Shown here: one piece after another, positions 28,288-37,482 of the stretch | How positions within the stretch are numbered: position 1 is the first letter of the stretch | Layout of the letters: each line of letters opens with the position of its first letter | NCBI GenBank assembly: GCA_963827785.1 | Contig: CAWHCT010000038.1 | Coordinates: forward strand, 62,001-126,000 | DNA: 64,000 nt | Source of the DNA: Site-B1 sp963827785 | GTDB taxonomy: Bacteria > Bacteroidota > Bacteroidia > Flavobacteriales > Flavobacteriaceae | Direction: 5' to 3' | Notes under the pieces: generated by a model | The model's database searches: none | The model's input: the letters and a program-made list of their open reading frames with translations, nothing else | Told to the model about the DNA's origin: nothing | Program-made: the position numbers and the translations under genes

Positions 28288-29325
28288 ATGAATATCTGCT
28301 TTATAATGTATCACTGGGATAAGATAGATGCCGAAAACGATACAAGTCTGGCCTTAATAAGAGAATGTGTAAAACGGGATCATGGGGTGGCCATGTGCAC
28401 TCCGGCAAATTTAACAATTCGCGATAGTGTAACCAACGCTTTTTGTAAAGTAGTTGGAAGAATGGATAAAGTATCCAGCTCCCTAAAATCTTTTTACAGG
28501 AAAGTGGAACTTCGAGATGAAATGCTTCCCTTAGCGGGATTTGATGCTATATTCTTTAGGGCAAATCCGCCACTTGATCCTATAATGCTCAATTTTTTAG
28601 ATTCTGTAAAAGATGATGTTTTTATCATAAATTCTTTGGAAGGTATGCGAGAAGCAAATAACAAATTATATACAGCTGCCTTTGGGGATGCCCATAGCAA
28701 CATTATACCAAATACTCATGTTTCCAAGAATAAAGATTATCTGATCCAGCAGATCAAAGAGTCTAAATCGGATAAAATGATTCTAAAACCATTGAATGGG
28801 TTTGGGGGCTCCGGAGTTATTCTTATTGAGAAATCTGCAATGGGTAATATTAATTCACTATTAGATTTTTATATTACCAATACTGATGGAACATCAAATT
28901 ATGTTATTCTTCAGGATTATATAAAAGGAGCTGATCAAGGAGACGTTCGTATTTTATTGTTAAATGGAGAGCCTGTAGGTGCAATGAGACGTGTTCCCGG
29001 AAGCAACGATCACAGGTCAAATGTTTCGGCCGGCGGAAGCATTGCCAAACATACTTTAACAAAATCAGAAAAAGCACTTTGTAAACAAATAGGACCTAAA
29101 CTGGTAAGTGACGGACTTTACTTTGTTGGTATTGATGTTATAGGCGGCATGCTGGTGGAGGTCAATGTCATGTCACCTGGTGGTATAACCTATATGAACA
29201 AGGTCTATAAAAACAAGATTAAAGTAGAAGAACGCGTTATTGACTTTGTGGAAAGTAAGGTGATGGATAAAGTACATGCTTTTGACCGACGTTCCAGATT
29301 GCGAAAAACAGTTGAAGAAGCTTAA
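28288..29325 (+). CDS. GshB-like ATP-grasp ligase
   Basis: This 345-residue protein has the glutathione-synthetase (GshB) arrangement. A pre-ATP-grasp domain (ICFIMYHWDKIDAENDTSLA) is followed by the glycine-rich ATP-grasp loop KPLNGFGGSGVILIEK, the hinge VILQDYIKGADQGDVRILL and the metal-binding end VEVNVMSPGGI. ATP-grasp ligases join a carboxylate to an amine or thiol through an acylphosphate. No partner gshA lies nearby, and the cell has bacillithiol genes, so true glutathione synthesis is doubtful. It opens a tightly packed five-gene cluster, which suggests a dedicated peptide or amino-acid ligation. Confidence 0.87.
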   Translation: MNICFIMYHWDKIDAENDTSLALIRECVKRDHGVAMCTPANLTIRDSVTNAFCKVVGRMDKVSSSLKSFYRKVELRDEMLPLAGFDAIFFRANPPLDPIMLNFLDSVKDDVFIINSLEGMREANNKLYTAAFGDAHSNIIPNTHVSKNKDYLIQQIKESKSDKMILKPLNGFGGSGVILIEKSAMGNINSLLDFYITNTDGTSNYVILQDYIKGADQGDVRILLLNGEPVGAMRRVPGSNDHRSNVSAGGSIAKHTLTKSEKALCKQIGPKLVSDGLYFVGIDVIGGMLVEVNVMSPGGITYMNKVYKNKIKVEERVIDFVESKVMDKVHAFDRRSRLRKTVEEA

Positions 29326-30172
29326 TATTTCATTTTTGGAAAACAAAATAATACTGAAGGAACCTATAGTCTCAGCTGATTGGCTTCAAGACCATTTATC
29401 AGTCTCCAATCTTGTGATTCTAGATGCAACAATGGATAAGGTTAGTGAAAGTTCATCAAATGGATCGGTTGACATTCAAATTCCAAATGCACGTTTTTTT
29501 GATATAAAAAATAAATTCAGTGATACATCTAATCCTTTTCCGAATGCAGTTCCTTCTAAAGAACAGTTTACTCAGGAAGGGCAAAATCTCGGGATAAACA
29601 AAGGTAGTGTCATCATAGTTTATGATGCTAATGGCATCTATTCAAGTGCCCGAGCTTGGTGGTTATTCAGGGCTTTTGGTCATGACAATGTTGCCGTCCT
29701 TGACGGTGGATTACCTGAATGGGTCCGATTTAATTTTAAAACTGAACCTAAAACGGAATTCGCCGGAATAAAAGGCAATTTCATAGCAACTTATAATCCG
29801 GAATACTTTAAGTTCTTTAATGATGTTCAATCTGATATGATTGATAAGAATAAATTAATATTAGATGCACGGTCATCTGACAGATTTGAGGGAATAGTAA
29901 AGGAACCCAGAGAAGGGTTAAGAAGTGGGGCAATTCCAAATTCGCAGAATTTACCTTACACCGAATTGCTCTTTCAAAATAAATTAAAGCGAAAGGATGA
30001 ATTGATCTCCATATTTGATAAATTTAATAATAAAGAAAAGAATCTTATATTTTCATGCGGTTCAGGAATAACAGCATGCATTTTGGCACTTGGGGCAGAC
30101 ATTGCAGGACATAAAAATCTCTCGGTTTATGATGGTTCATGGACCGAATATGGAAGTTTAACAAAAAAATGA
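29276..30172 (+). CDS. Thiosulfate/3-mercaptopyruvate sulfurtransferase, two rhodanese domains
   Basis: The protein has an inactive N-terminal rhodanese domain and a catalytic C-terminal one. The active-site loop is C261-G-S-G-I-T-A, the CGSGxTA form of mercaptopyruvate sulfurtransferases. The N-terminal motif IVSADWLQDHL is the usual start of the fold. The ATG at 29276 overlaps the ATP-grasp gene by 50 bases. A TTG at 29336 (LENKIILKEPIVSADWL) is an equally reasonable start that removes the overlap. The next gene begins three bases after the stop. Confidence 0.9.
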   Translation: MLLTDVPDCEKQLKKLNISFLENKIILKEPIVSADWLQDHLSVSNLVILDATMDKVSESSSNGSVDIQIPNARFFDIKNKFSDTSNPFPNAVPSKEQFTQEGQNLGINKGSVIIVYDANGIYSSARAWWLFRAFGHDNVAVLDGGLPEWVRFNFKTEPKTEFAGIKGNFIATYNPEYFKFFNDVQSDMIDKNKLILDARSSDRFEGIVKEPREGLRSGAIPNSQNLPYTELLFQNKLKRKDELISIFDKFNNKEKNLIFSCGSGITACILALGADIAGHKNLSVYDGSWTEYGSLTKK

Positions 30173-30175
30173 ACT

Positions 30176-30508
30176 ATGGAAGATATAAAGCATTGGACTA
30201 AAAAAGAACTTGTCGCATATATTTTATTATACGCTGCCCAATCCGATTTTGTGGAGTCTAATAAAGAAAAAAACATCATCATTTCAAAAGTGGACATGAA
30301 AACGTTTCAAAAGATACATGATGAATTTGATAAGGATAACGACTATCAAAGTATTCAGAAAATTATAGCAGGTCTTAAAGAGCATCAATATTCCAAAATG
30401 GATATCGATCTTTTATTTGCAGATATTAAGGGGTTATTTTTTGCTGATGGAAATTATGATACAACTGAACATAGTATGTATATGTTTCTTAAAAGAATCC
30501 TGAATTAA
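30176..30508 (+). CDS. Small helical protein, possibly TerB-like
   Basis: This 110-residue, mostly helical, acidic protein has no signal peptide. The pattern ELVAYILLYAAQSDFVESNKE followed later by LLFADIKGLFFADG resembles TerB-like helical bundles, but the match is weak and I do not claim the family. It sits with three-base gaps between the sulfurtransferase and the N-formylglutamate amidohydrolase genes, so it is almost certainly part of the same operon. Its function is unknown. Confidence 0.75.
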   Translation: MEDIKHWTKKELVAYILLYAAQSDFVESNKEKNIIISKVDMKTFQKIHDEFDKDNDYQSIQKIIAGLKEHQYSKMDIDLLFADIKGLFFADGNYDTTEHSMYMFLKRILN

Positions 30509-30511
30509 TTT

Positions 30512-31342
30512 ATGTTGAAGTTATCTGTAGAACAAATCATTAAAAAGATTGAAGCAGAAGAAACCTTTCATGCTGTTTCTTCGGACTATTCCTTTACGCT
30601 AAAGATAGATAGGTATGTACCTTATGTTTGTGGTGCTGTGCACGATGGTGATCAATTCAGAAAAGACCTATGGGATAATTGTTTGCACTCACAATATGAA
30701 CGTTGGTATGAAGAAGATCCTGAAACAAAGAATATGGTTATTTCTCATCCTATTTTAATTGCCGGTAGAGATTCCAGATTTGAGTATGACCTTAACCGTA
30801 TTCCGGAAGAAGCTGTTTTTGAAACTGCCTGGGGAAAACAGCTTTGGAAAAACTCTTTGCCTGTTAAAGAAAAGGAGATCTCATTAGCAAAACACACAGC
30901 TTTTTTTAAAGTCACTCACGCTTTAATAGAGAAAATAGAAGCCAAATTTGGTGTAGCGATTATCTACGATATGCATAGCTATAACTGGCAACGTTGGGAC
31001 CGGGAAGTGCCTACCTGGAATCTGGGGACATCCAACGTGGATAATGAACGATTTAGGGAAGATATTGAAGCTTGGAGGCAGAGCTTGTCAGAAATTAAAT
31101 TGCCATATGGAATAAGATCTACAGCCGATATAAATAACACCTTTTTCGGTAATGGCTATTTTTTAAAATATATTACCAAAAACTTTAAAAATACCTTAGT
31201 TTTGGCAACTGAAATAGCTAAGGTTTATTGTGATGAATTAAGTCAAGTTATTTACCCTGAAGTTGTTGCTGCGGTTGAAGAACAATTAAGGACCAGATTG
31301 GCGGAACATGCAGAAATATTTTATAAGAAGCACAGAGAATGA
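30512..31342 (+). CDS. N-formylglutamate amidohydrolase family protein
   Basis: This 276-residue soluble protein has the FGase family pattern: VPYVCGAVHDGDQFRKDLWD at the N-terminus, IAGRDSRFEYDLNR, then IIYDMHSYNW (a metal-binding His motif) in the core. Family members hydrolyse N-formyl-L-glutamate in histidine degradation or related N-acyl amino acids. No hut gene is nearby. The gene overlaps the next by four bases (ATGA), pointing to a coupled role with the metallopeptidase rather than histidine catabolism. Confidence 0.87.
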   Translation: MLKLSVEQIIKKIEAEETFHAVSSDYSFTLKIDRYVPYVCGAVHDGDQFRKDLWDNCLHSQYERWYEEDPETKNMVISHPILIAGRDSRFEYDLNRIPEEAVFETAWGKQLWKNSLPVKEKEISLAKHTAFFKVTHALIEKIEAKFGVAIIYDMHSYNWQRWDREVPTWNLGTSNVDNERFREDIEAWRQSLSEIKLPYGIRSTADINNTFFGNGYFLKYITKNFKNTLVLATEIAKVYCDELSQVIYPEVVAAVEEQLRTRLAEHAEIFYKKHRE

Positions 31343-32496
31343 GTAATATAGATATTGAACAAAAGGCTTTATTTCAAATTGATCGTCGCATAGATGAATT
31401 AGTTAAGAAAATTGAGCTTTTGAGTTATGTCAATCCGGTAAATATTGAAGAAGAAAAGGTGAAATTCTTTGCTTCCAAATACCTGACCGATCCTGTTTTT
31501 GAATATCCGGGAATTGATTTTGATAAATTCAAGCTTCACAGAGAATTGTTCACGCAACCAATAGAACAGATTGAAAATGAAGAGATCAGGCAGCTTTATG
31601 AAGATATCATTTATAATTATTCCGGATTGATCCAATGTATTGAAACTATTGGAGAAGGAAAAAAATTCTACTATAATAGTCTGCATTCTTTTGGCACACC
31701 TACTGAGAAGGATGTTGAGAATGCAAAGTTCATTTTGCATTATAAGGATGAATATGATAATATTGAACAATTCAAACCTAAATTCAATGTTCAGCAAACG
31801 GAACAATTATTCAGGGATTATTCAAAACGATATGATTTTACTTATACAATAAAGCATTCCGATAAAATGTCTGCGATTGCTATGGTATTGAATAATATCC
31901 AGACTCTGGTGCTTAATGAAAATCATACATTTACTGAAAATCAGATCGCGATTCTTACAAATCATGAAATTGGTGTTCATATGGTTACTACCATGAACGG
32001 ATTACTGCAACCATTAAAAATATTTTCTCATGGGTTTCCTAACAATGTAGAAACTCAGGAGGGATTGGCCGTTTTTTCCGAATATATGAGTAATAGTTTG
32101 ACCATAAAACGATTAAAAGAACTGGCATACAGAGTAATAGCTGTTGATAGTTTAGCCAAGGGATATTCCTTTTCCGGAACGTTCAGGATGCTTTATAACG
32201 GTTATGATCTGGATAAAGAAACGGCTTTTAAAATTACGGTAAGAGTTCACCGTGGGGGAGGATTTACAAAAGACTATTTATACTTAAGTGGTCTTAAAAA
32301 GGTGTACGACATGTACGACAAAGGCCACGATTTGAGTTTGTTGCTTACAGGAAAGGTGTCTTTAGAATATTTAAGTCAATTAAAATCTCTGCAATCCCTT
32401 GGTCTTGCCGTTAATGCTAAGCATATTACTGACTCATATAAACATAATAGCAATACCAATAATAAGGTTGATTTTATTTTGAAAAATCTTAAATAA
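31339..32496 (+). CDS. HExxxH metallopeptidase of the DUF1704/QEGLA family
   Basis: This 385-residue soluble protein carries H209-E-I-G-V-H214, the HExxxH zinc motif, and Q240-E-G-L-A, the motif that named the family ('flavohemoglobin expression-modulating QEGLA motif protein'). E241 is a candidate third zinc ligand. Eukaryotic relatives (KIAA0895L/MATCAP) are tubulin carboxypeptidases with the same HExxxH motif. It has no export signal, so it probably cleaves a small cytosolic peptide. It is the last gene of the cluster. Confidence 0.87.
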   Translation: MSNIDIEQKALFQIDRRIDELVKKIELLSYVNPVNIEEEKVKFFASKYLTDPVFEYPGIDFDKFKLHRELFTQPIEQIENEEIRQLYEDIIYNYSGLIQCIETIGEGKKFYYNSLHSFGTPTEKDVENAKFILHYKDEYDNIEQFKPKFNVQQTEQLFRDYSKRYDFTYTIKHSDKMSAIAMVLNNIQTLVLNENHTFTENQIAILTNHEIGVHMVTTMNGLLQPLKIFSHGFPNNVETQEGLAVFSEYMSNSLTIKRLKELAYRVIAVDSLAKGYSFSGTFRMLYNGYDLDKETAFKITVRVHRGGGFTKDYLYLSGLKKVYDMYDKGHDLSLLLTGKVSLEYLSQLKSLQSLGLAVNAKHITDSYKHNSNTNNKVDFILKNLK

Positions 32497-32659
32497 TTCT
32501 TCCAAGTCAAAAAATAAACAAAACCTGATTTAATTCGCTCTCCATATAACCTTACTCCTTTTAATCGATTTTTTTAACATTTTCGTTTTGTTAATCAAGT
32601 ATTTGAGTGTTATATCGGTATAATTATATATTAGAATGTTCCAGAATTATCTTTGAAGT

Positions 32660-33019
32660 ATGAAAAAATTACTACTTCTGTTGTTGTTATTTTCCTTGAC
32701 GGTTTCAAGTGCAAATGATAGTAAAATCAAAAAAAGTTCAAATAGAATCAGTAAAACTGAATTCAAAAATGACGATAATAAAAAAGAACTTGGTATACTT
32801 GATTTTAAGGTTGATACAATATTTAAGAATGTTACATTCAATACAGTTGAAGAAATAGATTATATCAATATTTACAATGAAGATCAACAACAAATATTCT
32901 CAGTAAATGCAAGAATAATTTTGGGAGATACATTAAACATTTCTTTTTTAGAAAAAGGAACGTACTATATAGAAATCATTTTTGGTGAGAAAAAAGGTGC
33001 TAAGCAAATTATTATTTAA
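32660..33019 (+). CDS. Small secreted protein of unknown function
   Basis: This 119-residue protein has a leucine-run signal peptide (MKKLLLLLLLFSLTVSSA) and a Lys/Asn-rich linker. A C-terminal beta-sandwich-like segment (IDYINIYNEDQQQIFSVNARI, then LEKGTYYIEI) is reminiscent of T9SS-type sorting domains or DUF3244 folds. As no catalytic core is present, it may be a free-standing beta domain. It is followed by a strong terminator. Confidence 0.7.
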   Translation: MKKLLLLLLLFSLTVSSANDSKIKKSSNRISKTEFKNDDNKKELGILDFKVDTIFKNVTFNTVEEIDYINIYNEDQQQIFSVNARIILGDTLNISFLEKGTYYIEIIFGEKKGAKQIII

Positions 33020-33043
33020 TTTATTCAAATTTAGTGTTAATTG

Positions 33044-33074
33044 AAAGTCTGGATTACCATCCAGACTTTTTTTT
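33044..33074 (+). terminator. Intrinsic terminator
   Basis: A ten-pair stem AAAGTCTGGA/TCCAGACTTT with six-base loop runs into eight Ts (33067-33074), immediately before the stop of the convergent DCC-family gene. Confidence 0.9.
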
Positions 33075-33507
33075 ATTCCAAAAACTTAGCTTTTAACTCC
33101 AAAGTAGGAACCATACATTCATTTTGCTTTCCAAACCAGCTATATCTATTTCGTGCAATAAGATCATAGATCCAGTCTCTAACAAACTTTGGAACAACAA
33201 AAAATATTACAAGAAAATTAATAGGTGCCCTAAGGTGTTTAGCAATATTTAATGCGGCTGTGGACTTGCTAGATAATCCATTCTTTTTGGAATAGAGTAG
33301 GATGGAGTCTGTCCTTGATGTGTCTACTTTATGGGTTTTAATAATCTCTTTGCCAGCGATACTCTGCAATGGAGCAAACAGGAAAGTATCCTTTTTATCA
33401 TTCCTGATAATAAATTTAACAGAGCTGTTACAAAGGTTGCAAACTCCGTCGAATAAAATAAGTTGTTTGTTTTCGGGAAAATTTATCATACTATTTTGAA
33501 GCTTCAA
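33073..33507 (-). CDS. Thiol-disulfide oxidoreductase DCC family protein (DUF393)
   Basis: This 144-residue protein begins with LILFDGVCNLCNSS, the DxxCxxC motif that defines the DCC/DUF393 family (C23 and C26), in a thioredoxin-like fold. A hydrophobic segment (APINFLVIFFVVPKFVRDWI) follows. The catalytic activity of the family is not firmly established. Its start overlaps the mutS2 stop region by 17 bases, so it is probably co-transcribed with mutS2. Confidence 0.88.
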   Translation of the reverse strand: MKLQNSMINFPENKQLILFDGVCNLCNSSVKFIIRNDKKDTFLFAPLQSIAGKEIIKTHKVDTSRTDSILLYSKKNGLSSKSTAALNIAKHLRAPINFLVIFFVVPKFVRDWIYDLIARNRYSWFGKQNECMVPTLELKAKFLE

Positions 33508-35656
33508 CTAGTTCAAGCAGATCAATATTAACATTAGTTGTGAACATGCCATAATTCACAATAGCTTTATTTTTTTCTAATGTATCAATGCTTCCTACAG
33601 CTCTGCCATCCAGCATTCTAACCTTGTCTCCAATTTTTAAAACCGGTTTAGGTTTTTCAATTATAATTTCTTTCTTTTTCGCTTCCTTTTTCTTGTTTCT
33701 TATAACTTGTACTTTTTTATCAGCTTCTCGTTTAACTTTTAAATCCTGATTTTTTTGAATTTTCTTTTGCTTAGCAGAAACTTTTTTTCTTTTAGAATTT
33801 TCTATTTGAACTATTCTGAATAATTCAGACATAAGTTCTCTTTTGCCGTTATTTTCAAAATATTTCTCTGCAATTTCATTGACCTTTTGGCCTAAATAGA
33901 TCAATCGTTGGTTACTGTCATATAATTCCTGATAACTTTCCAGTTTTCTTTGAATTTTAATATTGATCTCTTCTAATTTTTCGGCCTCACTTAATTTTTT
34001 CTGCTCGTTTACTTTTAAAGAACGTTCTGTTTTCTCTAATTTAAATCTTTCTTTCTGAAGTTTTGCTATTGTGGCGTCAAAGCGAACCTTACTGCGTTCA
34101 ATTTTCTTTTTAGCCTTATTAATCAAATTATATGGAATACCATTCTTTTGTGCTACTTCAAATGTAAACGAGCTACCTGCTTGACCCAGGGCCAGTTTAA
34201 AAACAGGCTCTAAACTTTTGCCATCAAATAACATGTTAGCATTGAGCATAAAAGGCAACTCATTAGCCAACATCTTTAAATTGGAGTAATGCGTGGTTAT
34301 AATACCATACGATTCACGTTCATAGAATACTTCTAAAAAAGACTCTGCCAAAGCTCCTCCTAATTCAGGATCACTTCCAGTGCCAAATTCATCAATTAAA
34401 AACAAAGTCCTTTTATTACACTTTTTTAAGAAGTAATTCATTTGCTTAAGCCTGTAACTATAAGTGCTTAAATGATTTTCTATTGATTGGTTATCACCAA
34501 TATCGGTCAATATTCTGTCAAAAATGCAAACTCTGCTTCTTTCATGAACGGGAATAAGCATTCCGCTTTGGAACATAACTTGTAGTAAACCAACTGTTTT
34601 TAAAGTGATACTTTTGCCTCCGGCATTAGGCCCTGATATAACAATGATTCTGCTCGTTTTAGTGAGCTCAATTGTTTGGGGAAACGTAGGTTTATTTAAG
34701 TCTAAATTATTCAAATAAAGCAGTGGATGATAAGCATCTTTAAGATACAGCCTTTTATCATCAGATATTTCAGGGAGAATTGCATTTAACGATTTTGCAT
34801 ATTTTGCCTTGGCAAAAATAACATCCATGCCGGTTAAATAGTTTTGGTATTGCTCAAGTAACTTATAATACGGGCGAATAAAATTTGTTACTCTCTTTAG
34901 AATTCTAATAACCTCTTCCTGTTCTTCATATTCCAGATTGTTTAATTCTCTCGTGTATCTTGTAGTAGCTTCCGGTTCAATATACACAATACTACCAGTT
35001 TTACTGCTCCCCATGATTGAGCCTTTAACTTTGCGTCGATACATGGATTTAACTGCTAATACTCTTTTATTGTCAACTACAGATTCCTGGATATCGTCTA
35101 AATATTCCTTATTTTGATAGGTATGCAAAGCGGTCGCAAAGCTCTGGTTTATCTGTCCTTTAATTTTAATAATTGATTTTCTCAACTGAGCTAAAAGAGG
35201 AGAGGCACTATCTTTTAAATCGCCAAAACGATCCAGTATTGCTTCAATTTTTTCCTGAATAATTTTGTTAAGTTCTATTTTGGAGCCATTTTCATCTAAA
35301 ACTGGATAGTATTCCTTGAATTTATTTAAAAATGATATAATACTGTTTACCGTTAAAGAAATAGCTACTAGTTTTTGTAATCCATTTGATTCCAGATATG
35401 TGTTCTCTATTTTTAATAATTTGAGTTCCTTGGTTATAGGCTCAAATCTGTGATTTGGAATTCTATTGTTATTATCAAAAGAGGATACATACTCATTTGT
35501 TTGATTCAGAGCTAGTATGAGATCTTTCTTTAAAACAAAAGGTTCAATTTCTAATACACTATTTTTACCAAGATCAGATAAACAATATTCACTGACTTGT
35601 TGTAAAACAGTATGGAATTCAATGTCACTTAATGTTTTTTGATGAATTGATATCAT
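33491..35656 (-). CDS. mutS2: MutS2 family ATPase without Smr domain
   Basis: MutS2 proteins act on branched or stalled DNA (and on collided ribosomes in Firmicutes), not in mismatch repair. The ATPase domain has Walker A GPNAGGKSITLK, Walker B LFLIDEFGTGSDPE and the ITTHYSNLK switch. A long Lys/Glu coiled coil follows, and a small KOW-like end (VLKIGDKVRMLDGRAVGSID). The C-terminal Smr nuclease domain of the ~780-residue Firmicutes proteins is absent. At 721 residues this form appears typical of flavobacteria. It is divergent from ung. Confidence 0.92.
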   Translation of the reverse strand: MISIHQKTLSDIEFHTVLQQVSEYCLSDLGKNSVLEIEPFVLKKDLILALNQTNEYVSSFDNNNRIPNHRFEPITKELKLLKIENTYLESNGLQKLVAISLTVNSIISFLNKFKEYYPVLDENGSKIELNKIIQEKIEAILDRFGDLKDSASPLLAQLRKSIIKIKGQINQSFATALHTYQNKEYLDDIQESVVDNKRVLAVKSMYRRKVKGSIMGSSKTGSIVYIEPEATTRYTRELNNLEYEEQEEVIRILKRVTNFIRPYYKLLEQYQNYLTGMDVIFAKAKYAKSLNAILPEISDDKRLYLKDAYHPLLYLNNLDLNKPTFPQTIELTKTSRIIVISGPNAGGKSITLKTVGLLQVMFQSGMLIPVHERSRVCIFDRILTDIGDNQSIENHLSTYSYRLKQMNYFLKKCNKRTLFLIDEFGTGSDPELGGALAESFLEVFYERESYGIITTHYSNLKMLANELPFMLNANMLFDGKSLEPVFKLALGQAGSSFTFEVAQKNGIPYNLINKAKKKIERSKVRFDATIAKLQKERFKLEKTERSLKVNEQKKLSEAEKLEEINIKIQRKLESYQELYDSNQRLIYLGQKVNEIAEKYFENNGKRELMSELFRIVQIENSKRKKVSAKQKKIQKNQDLKVKREADKKVQVIRNKKKEAKKKEIIIEKPKPVLKIGDKVRMLDGRAVGSIDTLEKNKAIVNYGMFTTNVNIDLLELVEASK

Positions 35657-35683
35657 TCTAAAAATTGTCCTATTTTTACTTTA

Positions 35684-35691
35684 CAAAATTA
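35684..35691 (-). promoter_or_regulatory. -7 element for mutS2
   Basis: The minus strand reads TAATTTTG (TANNTTTG), 27 bases before the mutS2 ATG. The flanking AATATATG is shared with the lptD promoter region. Confidence 0.5.
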
Positions 35692-35700
35692 CATATATTA

Positions 35701-36366
35701 ATGAATGTAGACATACAATCGAGTTGGAAACCTCACTTACAAAAAGATTTTGATCAACCTTATTTTAAAGTTTTAACAGAATTTGTCAAACAGGAGTATG
35801 CAAGTCATGTGTGTTTTCCTCCCGGCAAACAAATCTTCAATGCATTTGAACATTGTCATTTTGAGGACTTGAAGGTTGTTATATTGGGTCAGGATCCTTA
35901 TCACGGAAATGGACAGGCGCATGGTTTATGTTTTTCGGTAAACGATGGGATTCCCCATCCACCCTCATTAATTAATGTGTTCAAGGAAATAGAAGATGAT
36001 CTTGGAATTCCATATCCTAAAAGTGGAGACTTAACGAAATGGGCAGATCAAGGTGTTTTACTCTTAAATGCGACCCTAACTGTGAGAGCACATCAGGCCG
36101 GAAGTCATCAAAAAAAGGGCTGGGAAATTTTTACAGATTCAGTTATTCAAGTAATTAGCAGTAATAAAGATAAAGTCGTTTTTTTACTGTGGGGCGGATT
36201 TGCAAAAAGCAAGATGAAGTTAATAGACAGGTCTAAACATTTGATATTAACATCCGGACATCCATCACCTTTAAGTGCAAACAGGGGACTATGGTTTGGA
36301 AACAGACATTTTAGCACTGCTAATAAATGGTTGAAGGATAATGGTTTGAAAGAAATAAATTGGTGA
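35701..36366 (+). CDS. ung: Uracil-DNA glycosylase
   Basis: Ung removes uracil from DNA to start base-excision repair. The water-activating motif GQDPYHGNGQAHGLCFSV and the DNA-intercalating loop GHPSPLSANRG are both complete. The start is taken as ATG at 35701 (MNVDIQSSWKPHL), which matches the family. An upstream in-frame ATG at 35665 would add 12 residues that overlap the divergent mutS2 promoter. Confidence 0.96.
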   Translation: MNVDIQSSWKPHLQKDFDQPYFKVLTEFVKQEYASHVCFPPGKQIFNAFEHCHFEDLKVVILGQDPYHGNGQAHGLCFSVNDGIPHPPSLINVFKEIEDDLGIPYPKSGDLTKWADQGVLLLNATLTVRAHQAGSHQKKGWEIFTDSVIQVISSNKDKVVFLLWGGFAKSKMKLIDRSKHLILTSGHPSPLSANRGLWFGNRHFSTANKWLKDNGLKEINW

Positions 36367-36398
36367 TTATTATCATGCTATATTGAAATTAATATTCT

Positions 36399-36406
36399 TA
36401 ATTTTG
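36399..36406 (+). promoter_or_regulatory. -7 element for the OB-fold lipoprotein gene
   Basis: TAATTTTG matches TANNTTTG and lies 21 bases before the ATG at 36428. Confidence 0.45.
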
Positions 36407-36427
36407 ATGAAATTAAAAAACTAAATA

Positions 36428-37141
36428 ATGAATAGAAGTATAATTATAAAGATTTTTTCCCTGGTAATAATTTTTATGTTAATTGGCTGTAAAGATTCCG
36501 GTCAATATCAATCAATAAATACGGAGAAAACTTTAAAGACCAATGATGACACTCATAAGGTAATTGCAAAAGAAATTCAGAATGCAGGAATGTACACTTA
36601 TGTTAAAGTATCTGAAAATAATGAGGAATATTGGGTTGCAATACCTAAATCCGAAATTGAAATTGGAAAAGAATATTATTATAAGGGAGGAATGAAAATG
36701 GTAAATTTTGAAAGCAAAGAACTAAATAAAACCTTTGACACCGTTTGGTTTCTTGACACATTTTTTAAGAAAGATCCCAATAAAATTATTCTCGGTAATA
36801 CCCAAAATATTGTCACACCTGATGTAACGGAAATTATTGAACAACCCGGGAATGGAACAAGTGTTAAGAAACTTCTTTCGGATACTGAATCGTTTTCAAA
36901 TAAGGAAATAGTCATAAAGGGTAAAGTTGTTAAAGTAAACAAGAATATTTTAAACAGGAATTGGGTTCACTTAAAAGATGGTACTAGTTTTAAAGACAAA
37001 ACAGAAATTACAATTTCAACAACTGATACTGTAAAACTTGGAGATGTTTTGACTTTTAAAGGTTTGGTAACTCTTGATAAAGATTTTGGATATGGATATG
37101 TTTATCCGGTTCTATTAGAGAACGGACAAGTTTTAAAATAG
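36428..37141 (+). CDS. Lipoprotein with an OB-fold-like domain
   Basis: This 237-residue protein has a type II signal (FSLVIIFMLIGC). The C-terminal ~90 residues (from EIVIKGKVVKVNKNILNRNW, then VKLGDVLTFKGLV) look like a bacterial OB fold of the kind found in secreted nucleic-acid or oligosaccharide-binding proteins. The N-terminal half repeats a short pattern (YTYVKVSENNEEYWVAIPKS) seen in related flavobacterial proteins. Its function is unknown. Confidence 0.78.
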   Translation: MNRSIIIKIFSLVIIFMLIGCKDSGQYQSINTEKTLKTNDDTHKVIAKEIQNAGMYTYVKVSENNEEYWVAIPKSEIEIGKEYYYKGGMKMVNFESKELNKTFDTVWFLDTFFKKDPNKIILGNTQNIVTPDVTEIIEQPGNGTSVKKLLSDTESFSNKEIVIKGKVVKVNKNILNRNWVHLKDGTSFKDKTEITISTTDTVKLGDVLTFKGLVTLDKDFGYGYVYPVLLENGQVLK

Positions 37142-37170
37142 TGGTCCTGAATGTAACTAGATAATATTTT

Positions 37171-37359
37171 TTAACTACCTGTTGGAGCTAATTCGCGTAA
37201 ACTTCTTTCTGAAATTCTTTCTGGAGATAAAACTCGAACATCTTCAGTTTTTTGAGTAACTGGTTTCTTTGTAGTCTTGTTGCAACTAAAAATCAACAAT
37301 AAGAAATTAATAGCAATAAGACTGGAAATAATTAAAGTAATTGATAAAAACATAAGCAA
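37171..37359 (-). CDS. Small single-pass membrane protein
   Basis: This 62-residue protein has one membrane segment (FLSITLIISSLIAINFLLLI), a Cys and a Lys/Thr-rich stretch, and ends LRELAPTGS. Short proteins with a similar C-terminus occur, as I recall, in other flavobacteria, which supports a real gene. Its function is unknown. Confidence 0.55.
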   Translation of the reverse strand: MLMFLSITLIISSLIAINFLLLIFSCNKTTKKPVTQKTEDVRVLSPERISERSLRELAPTGS

Positions 37360-37482
37360 TGTATTTATTTGGGTAAATAATTAATAGCCAGGCAATATTA
37401 ACAATAATTTATGAGATAACCAAATTAATAAATCGATTAAATGCATAAATTACCGTTAATTGGTGTTTTATTGTGAGTATTT

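Noticed and set aside
28288..29325. Glutathione synthetase proper
   Set aside because: No gshA is near, and bshA indicates bacillithiol as the main thiol. The call is left at GshB-like ligase.
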